Of a stretch of DNA of 64,000 bases, positions 35,071 to 44,223 are shown one piece after another. A program made the translations under genes and the position numbers. This DNA comes from Salinirubellus salinus (GTDB taxonomy: Archaea; Halobacteriota; Halobacteria; Halobacteriales; Haloarculaceae), in contig NZ_CP104003.1 in assembly GCF_025231485.1 (NCBI RefSeq), forward strand, positions 1,116,001 through 1,180,000, in the 5' to 3' direction. The notes beneath the pieces are model-generated. The model had not been told where the DNA came from and ran no database searches. It worked only from the letters and a program-made list of their open reading frames with translations. Each line of letters opens with the position of its first letter. The first letter of the stretch is position 1.

Positions 35071-35394
35071 TCAGCGGGTGACGAGGACCGTCGACTCCAG
35101 CAGACTCAGTATCGGCTCCTCACCCTCTGTCGGGTCGACCGTGACGACGGCCGAGGCCCCCCCGCCGTCGAGGTGACACTCCACGGTGACCCGGCCGTCG
35201 TGATCGGGGAGGGGGACGGTGGCCGTCTCGCCAGCCGCCACGCGGACGAGGTGGGCGGTCGGACGCCCGTCGCCCCCGTCGACGAGGACCGTGGCGGTGC
35301 GGGTGTCGGAGCCGGGGTTGACGAGGCGGAGCGGCGGGGGATGGCGGGGCGCCGGTCGGGAGGCCGTCTCGCGGCGGTGGACGGGGAGGGGCAT
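35071..35394 (-). CDS. Hypothetical haloarchaeal protein
   Basis: The protein has 107 residues. After a Pro/Arg-rich start, LRLVNPGSDTRTATVLVDG and VECHLDGGGASAVVTVDP look like an immunoglobulin-like beta sandwich. No signal peptide or catalytic motif is present. It converges with the metal exporter gene. ACACTTAC on the minus strand lies about 30 bases before the start. Confidence 0.62.
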   Translation of the reverse strand: MPLPVHRRETASRPAPRHPPPLRLVNPGSDTRTATVLVDGGDGRPTAHLVRVAAGETATVPLPDHDGRVTVECHLDGGGASAVVTVDPTEGEEPILSLLESTVLVTR

Positions 35395-35521
35395 CTGGTG
35401 GTACTCTTGTCACTGTACGGGTAAGTGTTTTCTCCCCTCGACAGCGGCTACCACGCGCCTCGGGCGGAGAGAGACGGCCGGATTCGGGGCCTTTTTCGAC
35501 GTGGCTGTCGTAGGGACGTCA

Positions 35522-35878
35522 ATGTCAGCGCTTCGCGATGCCCTGCGCGACCTGCCCGACGCGGTGTTCGCGGACCTCCTCGAGTCGGAGGAGGCCTACC
35601 TCGTCGTCCTCGACCTCCCCGGCGTGAGCGCGGACACGCTCGACGTGACCGTGGACCGTGGTCGCCTCCGCATCGAGGCCCGACGCGAGAAGTCCCTCCC
35701 CAGCGAGTACCGGTACCTCACGGAGGATCGCTCGCTGTTCCTCGACGCCGAACTCCCCCTGCCCCCGGACGCCACCGGCGACGGCGCCGAGGCCACGATG
35801 CGCAAGGGAGTGCTCGAACTCCACCTCCCGAAGTCCCGTGGTGACGCCGGAACGCACGTCGAAGTGACGGACGCGTAG
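35522..35878 (+). CDS. Hsp20 (alpha-crystallin) small heat-shock protein
   Basis: The protein has 118 residues with one alpha-crystallin domain. EAYLVVLDLPGVSADTLDV matches the first strands, and MRKGVLELHLPK is the usual late motif (A-x-x-x-G-V-L-x-L). The N-terminal tail is short and there is no C-terminal IXI extension. It should hold unfolding proteins in oligomers. It precedes the UbiB-like gene by 11 bases, so the two are probably in one transcript. Confidence 0.9.
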   Translation: MSALRDALRDLPDAVFADLLESEEAYLVVLDLPGVSADTLDVTVDRGRLRIEARREKSLPSEYRYLTEDRSLFLDAELPLPPDATGDGAEATMRKGVLELHLPKSRGDAGTHVEVTDA

Positions 35879-35889
35879 AGGGACACCGA

Positions 35890-37551
35890 GTGGCACTCCT
35901 CCGCGCGTACCGACGGTTCTTCGTCGTCGCCTACCAGTTCCTGCCGCTGTTGCTCGCCTACGCGAGGGACCGCAAGCGGTTCCTCTTCTTCGGCAGCGGC
36001 CGCACCGTCGACTCGGCGACCCGTCGGCGTCGGGCACAGAGACTCCTCGAGTCGATGCTCACGCTCGGCCCGACGTTCATCAAACTCGGGCAACTGCTCT
36101 CGACGCGCCCGGACGTCCTCCCCCCGGAGTACGTCGAGGAGTTCGAGCAGTTACAGGACAACGTCCCGCCCGCCGAGTGGTCGCAGGCGAAGCAGGTCCT
36201 CGAGGAGGACCTCGGCCCCATCGACGAGCGGTTCGCCGAGTTCGACACCGAGGCCATCTCCGGTGCCTCGCTCGGGCAGGTCTACACCGCGAAGGTCGAC
36301 GGCCAGCCAGTCGCCGTCAAGATCCGTCGCCCCGGTATCGAGGAGCTCGTCAGCGCCGACCTCCGGGTCATCCGCTTCTCCATCCCCATCCTGATGCGGT
36401 TCGTCGACGAGGCCCGGTCGTTCTCGCTGGAGACGCTGGCCGACGAGTTCGAGAAGACCATCACCGAGGAGATGGACTACGCCCGCGAGCGCGAGATGCT
36501 CGAGGGCGTTCGGGGGAACTTCGTCGACGAGCCGAAGATACGCATCCCACGGTCGGTGCCGAGTCACTCCTCCGGGCGCGTCCTCACGATGGAGTACGTC
36601 CCTGGCACCAAGATATCGGAGCTGGACGACCTCGACGAACTCGGCGTCGACCGGCACGAACTCGCCGAGCGGCTCCAGCGGTCGTACCTCCAGATGCTCA
36701 TCGTCGACGGCGTCTTCCACGCCGACCCCCACCCCGGCAACCTCGCGGTACAGGACGACGGGACCATCGTCTTCTACGACTTCGGGATGTCCGGCCGGGT
36801 CGACTCGTTCATCCAGGAGAAGATCGTCGACTTCTACGCCGCCGTCGCCGCGCAGGACATCGACCGCATCCTCGATACGCTCATCGAGATGGGGACGCTC
36901 TCGCCGACGGCCGACCGCGAGTTGATGAGCGACATCATGGAACTCGCCATCCAGGACGCCCGCGGCGACGACATCGAGCAGTACCGGGTGAACCAGATCG
37001 TGAACCAGGTCGAGGACACCATCTACGAGTTCCCGCTGCGCCTGCCGCCGAACCTCGCGCTCGTCCTCCGGGTCGCCACCGTGGTCGAGGGCGTCTGCGT
37101 GACCCTCGACCCCGACTTCGACTTCATCGCCGTCGCCACGGCGTACCTCCGTGAGAACGGCTTCCTCGAGGACTCCGCCCGGCAGTTCGTCGAGGACCGC
37201 GCCCGCGAGGCACGCCAGTCCGTCGAGTCCGTCTTCCGCACGCCACCGAAACTGGAGACCGCACTCGACAAGGTCAACCGCGACAACCTCGCCGTCGAGG
37301 CGACGCTCGTCGACGACCGCAACGTCTTCGACCGCCTCGCCAAGCGCCTCATCCTCGGGCTGTTGCTGACCGGGACCGTCCTCTCGACAGCCATCCTCTA
37401 CGCGTTCTCGGCCCCGACCGCGGCCATCGTGCCCGGCGTCGGTACCGTCGTCGTCGCTGTCCTGTTGCTCCTCTCGTTCCGCAGCCGCCGGGGCATCCGC
37501 GCGACGCCGCAGTTCACCCGACAGAGCATGCGTGAACGGCGGGAGGACTGA
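35890..37551 (+). CDS. ABC1/UbiB-family atypical kinase
   Basis: The 553-residue protein starts at GTG 35890. It carries the family's KxGQ motif (FIKLGQLLSTRPDVLP), an Ala-rich loop variant GASLGQVYTA, the Lys in VAVKIRRPG, the HADPHPGN catalytic loop and YDFGMSG. Two C-terminal helices (LILGLLLTGTVLSTAIL and AIVPGVGTVVVAVLLLL) anchor it to the membrane. Relatives support ubiquinone biosynthesis or lipid homeostasis by ATPase activity; in haloarchaea the quinone is menaquinone, so a related role is possible. Confidence 0.92.
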   Translation: MALLRAYRRFFVVAYQFLPLLLAYARDRKRFLFFGSGRTVDSATRRRRAQRLLESMLTLGPTFIKLGQLLSTRPDVLPPEYVEEFEQLQDNVPPAEWSQAKQVLEEDLGPIDERFAEFDTEAISGASLGQVYTAKVDGQPVAVKIRRPGIEELVSADLRVIRFSIPILMRFVDEARSFSLETLADEFEKTITEEMDYAREREMLEGVRGNFVDEPKIRIPRSVPSHSSGRVLTMEYVPGTKISELDDLDELGVDRHELAERLQRSYLQMLIVDGVFHADPHPGNLAVQDDGTIVFYDFGMSGRVDSFIQEKIVDFYAAVAAQDIDRILDTLIEMGTLSPTADRELMSDIMELAIQDARGDDIEQYRVNQIVNQVEDTIYEFPLRLPPNLALVLRVATVVEGVCVTLDPDFDFIAVATAYLRENGFLEDSARQFVEDRAREARQSVESVFRTPPKLETALDKVNRDNLAVEATLVDDRNVFDRLAKRLILGLLLTGTVLSTAILYAFSAPTAAIVPGVGTVVVAVLLLLSFRSRRGIRATPQFTRQSMRERRED

Positions 37552-37600
37552 CTCGCCGCTCGGTGGGCAGGCCTATCGTCCGCCGGGCCGGGTTGTCGGT

Positions 37601-38662
37601 ATGGACGTCGCCCCCTTCGAACTCGAGCGGTTCTTCGCCGAACACGAACACGGCAACCTGATGCTCGCCGAGTCGGGTATCCGCCCGCTCCCGGCGAGTG
37701 AGTTCGACCTCGACCCCGGCGAACTCGGCTACACCATCCCGACCGCCGGTGACCCCGACCTCCGCGCCCGCGTCGCAGAGCGCTACGACCGGCCCGCCGC
37801 GGAGGTGCTGTTCACCTGCGGGACGCAGGAGGCGAACTTCCTCGTGTTCGCCTCCCTGCTGGAGCCGTCCGACCACGTCGTCGTCGTGACCCCGACCTAC
37901 CAGTCGCTGTACGCGCTTCCCGAGGCGCTCGCGGACGTGACCCGCGTCGAACTCTCCGGCCCCGACTGGTCGCTGGACCCCGACCGGGTCGCCGAGGCGA
38001 TGCGACCGGAGACGGCACTGGTCGTCATCAACAACCCGAACAACCCGACCGGCCGGTACCACGACGCGGATACGGTCAGGGCCGTCTACGAGACGGCGGC
38101 CGACCACGGTGCCTACCTGCTGGGCGACGAGGTGTACCGACTGCTCGCGGCCGACCCGCTCCCACCGGTGGCGTCGCTCGGCGAGTACGGCGTCAGCACG
38201 ACCGGCCTCTCCAAGGCGTTCGGCCTCGCCGGCCTCAGGTTCGGCTGGGTCGCCGGCGACGCCGACCTCGTCGCGGGCGCCGCGCGGTGGAAGGACTACA
38301 CCACCATCGCGCCCCCGAAGGTGAGCCAGCACGTCGCCCGGCAGGTGTTCGACCGGGAGGCGGTGCTGCTCGAACGCAACCGCGAGCACGCCGCCGAGAA
38401 CCGCGCCCTGTTGCGCTCCTTCCTCGACGAGCACGACTGCTCGTGGTACGAAGGGGTCGGCGTCAACGCCTTCCCCGAAGTCCCAGCTGGCTTCGAGTCG
38501 GGGCTGGAATTCTGCGAGGCGCTCGTCGAGGCCGAAGGCGTGGTGCTCGCACCGGGTGGCGCGTTCGGCCACCCCGACCGGTTCCGCGTCGGCTTCGGCG
38601 GCCCGACCGACGAGCTGGTGGCCGGACTGGACCGTCTGGGGCGGTTCCTCGACGGTCGCTGA
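37601..38662 (+). CDS. Class I/II PLP-dependent aminotransferase
   Basis: The protein has 353 residues. PLP-binding features are present: CGTQEANFLVF, Asn and Tyr in VVINNPNNPTGRY, Asp in LLGDEVYR, and the Schiff-base Lys in TTGLSKAFGLAGLRFGW. The C-terminal GVNAFPEVP and FRVGFGGP segments close the active site, the latter containing the carboxylate-binding Arg. Specificity cannot be read; it resembles the aspartate/aromatic aminotransferase-like fold. It is a single gene. Confidence 0.9.
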   Translation: MDVAPFELERFFAEHEHGNLMLAESGIRPLPASEFDLDPGELGYTIPTAGDPDLRARVAERYDRPAAEVLFTCGTQEANFLVFASLLEPSDHVVVVTPTYQSLYALPEALADVTRVELSGPDWSLDPDRVAEAMRPETALVVINNPNNPTGRYHDADTVRAVYETAADHGAYLLGDEVYRLLAADPLPPVASLGEYGVSTTGLSKAFGLAGLRFGWVAGDADLVAGAARWKDYTTIAPPKVSQHVARQVFDREAVLLERNREHAAENRALLRSFLDEHDCSWYEGVGVNAFPEVPAGFESGLEFCEALVEAEGVVLAPGGAFGHPDRFRVGFGGPTDELVAGLDRLGRFLDGR

Positions 38663-38692
38663 CCGTCGCACCACGGGTCCGTGGTCGCCGGC

Positions 38693-39856
38693 TCAGTCGG
38701 GGGCCGTCGGGTCCCTGACCTGCACCTCGAACCGCGCCCCACCCGACGGGCCCGCGACCGCCGCGACGTCCCAGCCGTGTGCCTCCACGATGTCCTCGAC
38801 GATGGCGAGGCCGAACCCGGTCCCGCCATCGCCCGTGGTGTAGCCCGACTCGAACACCTCGTCCCGGATCTCCTCGGGGATGCCGGGGCCGTCGTCCTCG
38901 ACGTAGAACCCGACGCACTCGCCGTCCGCCTCGAGCGTCCCGACGGTGACCGCCACCCTCGGGGTGGCGCTCCCCCTGGTATCGTCCCCGATGGGGACGC
39001 GGGAGGTGGTCCCGTGCTCGACGGCGTCCTGCCGGGCCTGCGAGGCAGGCCTCCTGGAGCCGTGCTCCACGGCGTTCCGGAAGAGGTTCTCGAACAGTTC
39101 GCGGAGACGACGCGGGTCGGCCTCGAACGTGGCGTCACCCGTGACGTGGAGTTCGCTCTCGCCCGTCTCGACGCTCGCCCAGCCCTGTCGGGCGACGGTG
39201 GCGAGTTCGACGAGTTCCGGCTCGCCGACGGCACGGCCGGCCCGCGCCAGCGTCAGCAGGTCCTCGATGAGGTCGTACATCCGCTTGTGGGCTCTCGCCA
39301 CCTGCTCGAGGTCGTCGTTGTCCACCTCGAGTCGTGCCAGCGAGAGGTAGCCCTCGGCCACCGTGAGCGGGTTGCGCAGGTCGTGGCTGACGACGCTCGC
39401 GAACTCCTCGAGGCGCTCGTTCTGCCGCTCGAGTTCCTGACGTGCCCGGCGCTCGGAGATGTCACGCCCGGTCGCGACGGCGCCGGCGACACCGCCGCTG
39501 TCGTCCAGCACCGCACCGACGAACTCGTAGGGGACCGGCTGCCCGGCGGCGTCGACGAGCACCGTCTCGATGACGGACTGGTCCTGCTCCCCTTCGAAGA
39601 GGTTCCGGACCCACTTCTCGACCCGGGTGCGTTCGTCTTCGACGACGAGTTCACCGGGGTCGAGCGAGGCGAGTTCCGCGTCGTCGTAGCCCGTCGCCGT
39701 CGTGGCGTGCTGGTTCCACCAGACCAGCCGTCCGGTCGGGTCGAAGACGAACACCGTCTCCGGCACCGCGTCGAGGACCCGTTCACCGAACATGCGGGCA
39801 CCTAGCGACCGCTCCGGCGAGGCCTCCTGTAGGCGGTGTTCGTCTTCTTCGTTCAC
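38693..39856 (-). CDS. PAS-domain sensor histidine kinase
   Basis: The protein has 387 residues and no membrane helix. A PAS domain covers about 20-135 (VFVFDPTGRLVWWNQHA). The dimerisation and phosphoacceptor helix has H158 in EFASVVSHDLRNPL, and the ATPase domain shows N-box N257/N261, DDGPGIP and GTGFGLAIV. Between the N box and the first Gly box lies a roughly 35-residue insert containing the repeat AVEHGS (262-267) and AVEHGT (278-283). The signal is unknown and no response regulator is adjacent. Confidence 0.93.
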   Translation of the reverse strand: MNEEDEHRLQEASPERSLGARMFGERVLDAVPETVFVFDPTGRLVWWNQHATTATGYDDAELASLDPGELVVEDERTRVEKWVRNLFEGEQDQSVIETVLVDAAGQPVPYEFVGAVLDDSGGVAGAVATGRDISERRARQELERQNERLEEFASVVSHDLRNPLTVAEGYLSLARLEVDNDDLEQVARAHKRMYDLIEDLLTLARAGRAVGEPELVELATVARQGWASVETGESELHVTGDATFEADPRRLRELFENLFRNAVEHGSRRPASQARQDAVEHGTTSRVPIGDDTRGSATPRVAVTVGTLEADGECVGFYVEDDGPGIPEEIRDEVFESGYTTGDGGTGFGLAIVEDIVEAHGWDVAAVAGPSGGARFEVQVRDPTAPD

Positions 39857-39976
39857 GTCTACTCACCCAACCACCGCGAGTCTCGTCGAACATTTGCAAC
39901 CGCACCGAGATATACGTACCGCACCGGAGTGACAGTTGTCACGCCGGGACTGTCGTTCCCGCGGTCCGGTGCGCGA

Positions 39977-40816
39977 CTACTGCTCTTCCTCGCTCAGTTC
40001 CTCGAGTTCGGCCTCGACCGCCTCCTCGTCCACGTCGGCCGGTTCGGCCTCCGTGTCCGTGTCGGCGTCCACGGTCTCGACCTCGCTGTCGGCCTCGCGC
40101 TCGGTCGGCGCCGGCGACTCCTTGCCCATCTCGGCACGGAGCGTGTCCAGTTCGGCCTCCACCTCGCTGTTCGAGCGCATCTCGCGGAGTTCGCGGTCCA
40201 GTTCGTCCTCGCCGCTCAGCGCCTGGTCGAACGCGCCCGTGTCGGCGAGTTCGTCCATCGCCTCGGCGCGCGCCTCCATCTCCTCGGTCCGCTCGCGCGA
40301 CCGCTCGATGGCGCGCGCGGTGTCCTCCATCTCGTCGCCGACACCGGAGAGCGCCTCGGAGACACGCGTCGACGCCTCGGCCGCCTCGTAGCGGGCCTTC
40401 ATCGTCTCCTTCTCCGTGCGGAACCGCTCGATGCGGTCCTGCAGCTCGTTCTTCTTCTCGACGAGGGTGTCCTGCGTCTCCTGCAGGTCGGCGATCTGGA
40501 CCTCCAGTTCCTCGATCTGGGCCATCTTCTGCTGTTTCTTCTCGAGGGCCTGCCGGGCGAGGTCCTCGCGGTCGTGGCGCACGGCCTCGCGAGCCTGCTC
40601 GTTGTGTTTCTCGACGTTCTCCTCGAGCCGTCGGCGCTGTATCTCGAGGCGCTTCTTCTGCGTCGTGAGGTCCGCGATACCCTTCTTCACGTCCTGTAGC
40701 TCGTCACGCATCTTCTCGTAACTGTAGTCGAGCGTCTCCGACGGGTCCTCGGCCCGGTTGAGGAGGGCGTTCAGTTTCGACCGGATGACGTACGACGCCC
40801 GAGAGAGGATTCCCAT
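39977..40816 (-). CDS. pspA: PspA/IM30-family membrane-stress protein
   Basis: This 279-residue protein is almost entirely coiled coil (about 20-190, e.g. KKRLEIQRRRLEENVEKHNEQ split by heptads), as in PspA and Vipp1. The N-terminus MGILSRASYVIRSKLNALLN is the family's amphipathic membrane-binding helix. The last 50 residues are an acidic tail typical of haloarchaea. PspA scaffolds bind stressed membranes and limit proton leakage. The TATA-like box at 40839-40846 is about 27 bases before the start. Confidence 0.92.
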   Translation of the reverse strand: MGILSRASYVIRSKLNALLNRAEDPSETLDYSYEKMRDELQDVKKGIADLTTQKKRLEIQRRRLEENVEKHNEQAREAVRHDREDLARQALEKKQQKMAQIEELEVQIADLQETQDTLVEKKNELQDRIERFRTEKETMKARYEAAEASTRVSEALSGVGDEMEDTARAIERSRERTEEMEARAEAMDELADTGAFDQALSGEDELDRELREMRSNSEVEAELDTLRAEMGKESPAPTEREADSEVETVDADTDTEAEPADVDEEAVEAELEELSEEEQ

Positions 40817-40838
40817 AGCCGGGGTAGGTGTCGGCGCC

Positions 40839-40846
40839 GTATAAAG
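40839..40846 (-). promoter_or_regulatory. TATA box of the pspA gene
   Basis: On the minus strand the element reads CTTTATAC, about 27 bases before ATG 40816, suggesting leaderless transcription. Confidence 0.6.
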
Positions 40847-40897
40847 TCTGACCGCTCGGGCCGGCCGGGACGGGCTCCCGAAGACCCACGGGGCGTC

Positions 40898-42832
40898 TCA
40901 GTCCGCGAGGAAGTCCGGTGCGACCCGCTTCTCGTCGCGCTCTGCCTCGAGGTGGTCGTAGAACGTCTCCGGGTCGACGTCCTTCGTCTCGCGTTCCTGC
41001 CGGTCCCGCACGGAGACCGTGCCGGCCTCCTGCTCGTTGTCGCCGACGATGAGCATGTACGGCAGGCGGTCCTCGTGGGCGCCGCGGATCTTCCGGCCGA
41101 CCGTCTGGTCGCGGTCCTCGACCGTCGCGCGGACCCCCCGTTCCTGCAGCGCGTTCTTCACCCGGTGGGCGTAGCCGAGGTTCTCGTCGCTCACGGGGAG
41201 GACGCGGACCTGCTCGGGCGCGAGCCAGAGCGGGAACTTCCCGTCGAAGTGCTCGATGACGACGCCCATGAACCGCTCGAACGAGCCGAGCAGTGCACGG
41301 TGGATCATCACCGGTCGGTGCTCCTCGTTGTCCTCGCCCGTGTAGGTCAGGTCGAGGCGCTCGGGGATGTTGAAGTCGAGCTGGACCGTGCCGACCGTCC
41401 ACTCGCGGCCGAGCGCGTCGACGGCGTTGATGCCGATCTTCGGGCCGTAGAACGCGGCCTCGCCGTGGTCCGTCTCGTAGTCCAGTCCCTCCGAGTCGAG
41501 CGCCTCACGGAGCGCGTCGGTCGCCTGCGCCCAGATCTCGTCGGAGCCGACGGCGTTGTCGCCCTGCGTCTCGAGGACGTACTTCACGTCGAGGTCCACG
41601 TCGCCGTAGATCTCCTCGATGACGCGGAGCGCGTCGACGATCTCCCCGCGGATCTGGTCCGGGCGGACGAACGCGTGGCCGTCGTCCTGCGTGAACCCGC
41701 GGACCCGCAGCATCCCGGAGAGTTCGCCGGACTGCTCGTTGCGGTAGCAGGTGCCGAACTCGGAGAACCGGATGGGCAGGTCGCGGTAGGAGTGTTTCTG
41801 CCGGTCGAAGATGTACGCGTGGTTCGCGCAGTTCATCGGCTTCAGGCCGTACTCGGTGTCGTCCTGCTCCCAGTTGAACATCTCACCCTGCGCGGTGAAG
41901 TTCTCGTAGTGTCCCGTCGGCTTCCAGAGCTCGGCCTTGTTGAGCTCCGGCGTCCAGACCTCCTCGTAGCCGAGTTCCGTGTTCTTCCCGCGGATGTACT
42001 CCTCCAGTTCCCGCCGGATGGTCATCCCGTTGGGGTGGAAGTGGACACAGCCGGGTGAGTGCTCGGGGACCGAGAACAGATCCATCTCCCGGCCGATCTT
42101 GCGGTGGTCGCGCTTCTTGGCCTCCTCGCGCCGCTCGAGGTACTCCTCGAGGTCCTTCTCGGTGGGGAACGCCGTCCCGTGGACGCGCGTCAGCGTGTCG
42201 TTCTCCTCGTCGCCGCGCCAGTACGCGGCGGAGATGTCGAGGAGTTTGAACCCGCCGACCTCGCCCGTGCTGTCGACGTGGGGGCCCTGACAGAGGTCCT
42301 CCCAGCCGTCCTGCTTGTAGAACGTGACCGTCTCCTCACCGGCCGCCTCCGTCTCCAGGATCTCGCGCTTGTACTCGTTGTCGGCGTACGACTCGAACGC
42401 GTCCTCGCGCGAGCGCTCCTCGCGGACGATGTCGTAGTCCGCCTCGACGATGTCGCGCATCTCGGCCTCGATGGCCTCGAGGTCCGACTCGTCGAGGTCC
42501 ACGTCCGTCACGTCGTAGTAGAACCCGTCGTCCGTCGGGGGGCCGATGGTGAGCTTCGCCTCGGGGTGGAGTCGCTGGAGTGCCTGTGCGAAGACGTGGG
42601 CCGCCGAGTGCCGGAGGACCCGGAGGTACTCGTCGGACTGGTCGGTGACGATGACGAGATTGGCGTCCTCGTGCAGTGGCGTGTTGCGGTCGACCAGTTC
42701 GCCGTCGACCACGCCGGCGACCGTGTCCTTCCCGAGTCCGGGTCCGATCTCGTAGGCCACGTCCTCCACCGTCGACCCCGCCTCGACCGAGAGGACGGAG
42801 CCGTCGGGCAACGTGATAGCGACCTCGCTCAT
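40898..42832 (-). CDS. thrS: Threonine--tRNA ligase
   Basis: This 644-residue class II synthetase has the N-terminal TGS domain (about 1-60, [19 protein letters not shown]), the second editing-associated domain with [11 protein letters not shown], the catalytic core with FRNEQ-type motif 2 ([15 protein letters not shown]), and motif 3 [15 protein letters not shown]. The C-terminal anticodon-binding domain follows. It charges tRNA-Thr. GGATAAGT (42856-42863) lies about 28 bases before the ATG, consistent with a TATA-like promoter. Confidence 0.97.
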   Translation of the reverse strand: MSEVAITLPDGSVLSVEAGSTVEDVAYEIGPGLGKDTVAGVVDGELVDRNTPLHEDANLVIVTDQSDEYLRVLRHSAAHVFAQALQRLHPEAKLTIGPPTDDGFYYDVTDVDLDESDLEAIEAEMRDIVEADYDIVREERSREDAFESYADNEYKREILETEAAGEETVTFYKQDGWEDLCQGPHVDSTGEVGGFKLLDISAAYWRGDEENDTLTRVHGTAFPTEKDLEEYLERREEAKKRDHRKIGREMDLFSVPEHSPGCVHFHPNGMTIRRELEEYIRGKNTELGYEEVWTPELNKAELWKPTGHYENFTAQGEMFNWEQDDTEYGLKPMNCANHAYIFDRQKHSYRDLPIRFSEFGTCYRNEQSGELSGMLRVRGFTQDDGHAFVRPDQIRGEIVDALRVIEEIYGDVDLDVKYVLETQGDNAVGSDEIWAQATDALREALDSEGLDYETDHGEAAFYGPKIGINAVDALGREWTVGTVQLDFNIPERLDLTYTGEDNEEHRPVMIHRALLGSFERFMGVVIEHFDGKFPLWLAPEQVRVLPVSDENLGYAHRVKNALQERGVRATVEDRDQTVGRKIRGAHEDRLPYMLIVGDNEQEAGTVSVRDRQERETKDVDPETFYDHLEAERDEKRVAPDFLAD

Positions 42833-42911
42833 ACTCGCAGGGAGTCGGGTGTCGGGGATAAGTGTGTTGAGACGGGGGGAACACCGCACACGGACCGGCG
42901 CCCGCCGGCGG

Positions 42912-43541
42912 TCAGGCGATGTTCTTCGAGGCGTCGACGACGGCTTTCTGCCCGAGGTCGAGTTTGATGACCTCGTCGATGGCCCGGCGCGACCGGTACT
43001 TCGGGACCGTGAGGCGCGTCTCGATGCCTTTCGACTCCACCACCACGTCCAGCTCCCACACGACGTCCGCCATCGTGAGCGTCGTCTCTCGCCGGTCCGG
43101 TACCGTCTCCTGTTCGGTGCAGTAGAGCAGCGCGATACAGCCGGTGTCGAGGAGGTAGTCCTTCAGCCCGTTCAGCAGGTCGACGTACTGCCCGGTGCTC
43201 GTGTTCGCCTCCACGGGCGTCATCGGGTCGACGATGACGTGCCGTTCACCGGTCATGTTGCCGATGGCCTCCTTGATACGTCTGGCGGGCCGGTCCACGC
43301 CGACGTGTGCCACCTCCACGTCCCCCCAGAGCAGTTCGTCCAGTTCCTCCTCGACCGCCCTGGTGCTCCGGTACGTGCTCAGGTAGAGCCACGACCGGTC
43401 CTCCATGAACTCGTAGAACAGCGGGTTCACCTGACTCGCGGGCGAGGCGACGAGACTCGTCAGACTCCCCGGTCGCAGCCCACCGTCCAGGTGTCGGTCC
43501 AGCATCCTGATTCCCGTCGAGACTCGGTCCACGTGTGTCAC
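42912..43541 (-). CDS. RecA/RAD55-like protein lacking a P-loop
   Basis: The protein has 209 residues from a GTG start. The opening [18 protein letters not shown] is typical of RAD55/KaiC-like ATPases, but the expected Walker A (GxxGxGKT) is replaced by ASPASQVN (about residues 32-39), so ATP binding is doubtful. Walker B-like [10 protein letters not shown] and later [11 protein letters not shown] are conserved. Related PASQ-type proteins occur in haloarchaea, often near signalling or transcription genes. The function is unknown. Confidence 0.75.
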   Translation of the reverse strand: MTHVDRVSTGIRMLDRHLDGGLRPGSLTSLVASPASQVNPLFYEFMEDRSWLYLSTYRSTRAVEEELDELLWGDVEVAHVGVDRPARRIKEAIGNMTGERHVIVDPMTPVEANTSTGQYVDLLNGLKDYLLDTGCIALLYCTEQETVPDRRETTLTMADVVWELDVVVESKGIETRLTVPKYRSRRAIDEVIKLDLGQKAVVDASKNIA

Positions 43542-43644
43542 CTACCGACAGACATGCGTCAGACACGTATCAATCTTCGTGAGTTTCTTCTCGTTCTGAA
43601 GATGCCCGTGAGACCGTCGCCTGCACGGGGGAAACGCCCACCCA

Positions 43645-44115
43645 TCAGGGCCGGATGTCGGCCGCTCTCGGCCCCATCTCTGGAGACTCCAGTAGCTCAC
43701 CCACGACCTCGCGGACGCCGCGGTGTCTCCCGCCGTCGAGGTGGGGTGCCACCCAGACGATCTCGCCGTCCCGCGAGGCGACGACCAGCGGCGACGGGAG
43801 CCTGAGCGCCGTGCGCGGGCGACCCACGAGCGTGTCCGTCTCGACCTGCTCGAAGCCGGGGAGGTCGACACCTCGCTCGGTCGCCCACCGCCGGATCTCG
43901 GCCACCTGCTCACGGAGGGCTTCGGCGGCGGGCATCCCCGCAATCGGCGACGTCAGTGGGAGCGCATCCCCCCAGACCCGCACCTCGAGGGAGACCTGCT
44001 CGTCGTCCGCGAGGTGGTCGAGCCACACTGCGACGTCCTCGTGGGCGGGGGCCGCGGTTCTGGGTTCCAGCGAGCGCACGAAGAGGTCGAACTCGTACCG
44101 GGTGTCCGGGGTCAT
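43645..44115 (-). CDS. Hypothetical haloarchaeal protein
   Basis: The 156-residue protein is acidic and soluble. It begins YEFDLFVRSLEPRTAAP, has a likely helix LREQVAEIRRWATERG, and ends in short strands around LPSPLVVASRDGEIVWVAP. I recognise no motif. GATAGATA near 44130 on the minus strand is a weak TATA candidate. It follows the acyl-CoA synthetase on the same strand by about 110 bases. Confidence 0.65.
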   Translation of the reverse strand: MTPDTRYEFDLFVRSLEPRTAAPAHEDVAVWLDHLADDEQVSLEVRVWGDALPLTSPIAGMPAAEALREQVAEIRRWATERGVDLPGFEQVETDTLVGRPRTALRLPSPLVVASRDGEIVWVAPHLDGGRHRGVREVVGELLESPEMGPRAADIRP

Positions 44116-44223
44116 ACCCGGGGTGTATCTATCGCTGGATTTGAACGTTGCTCCGAACGGTACGGACCACTCCCGACCGCTACAGAGCCGACCCGAGCGA
44201 GCGATGGGGCCGACGATCCCGAC

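Noticed and set aside
44100-44160. Sequence reading GGATTTGAAC resembling a tRNA T-loop
   Set aside because: No matching acceptor stem, anticodon arm or CCA-adjacent structure surrounds it; it lies in the promoter region of the gene at 44115.
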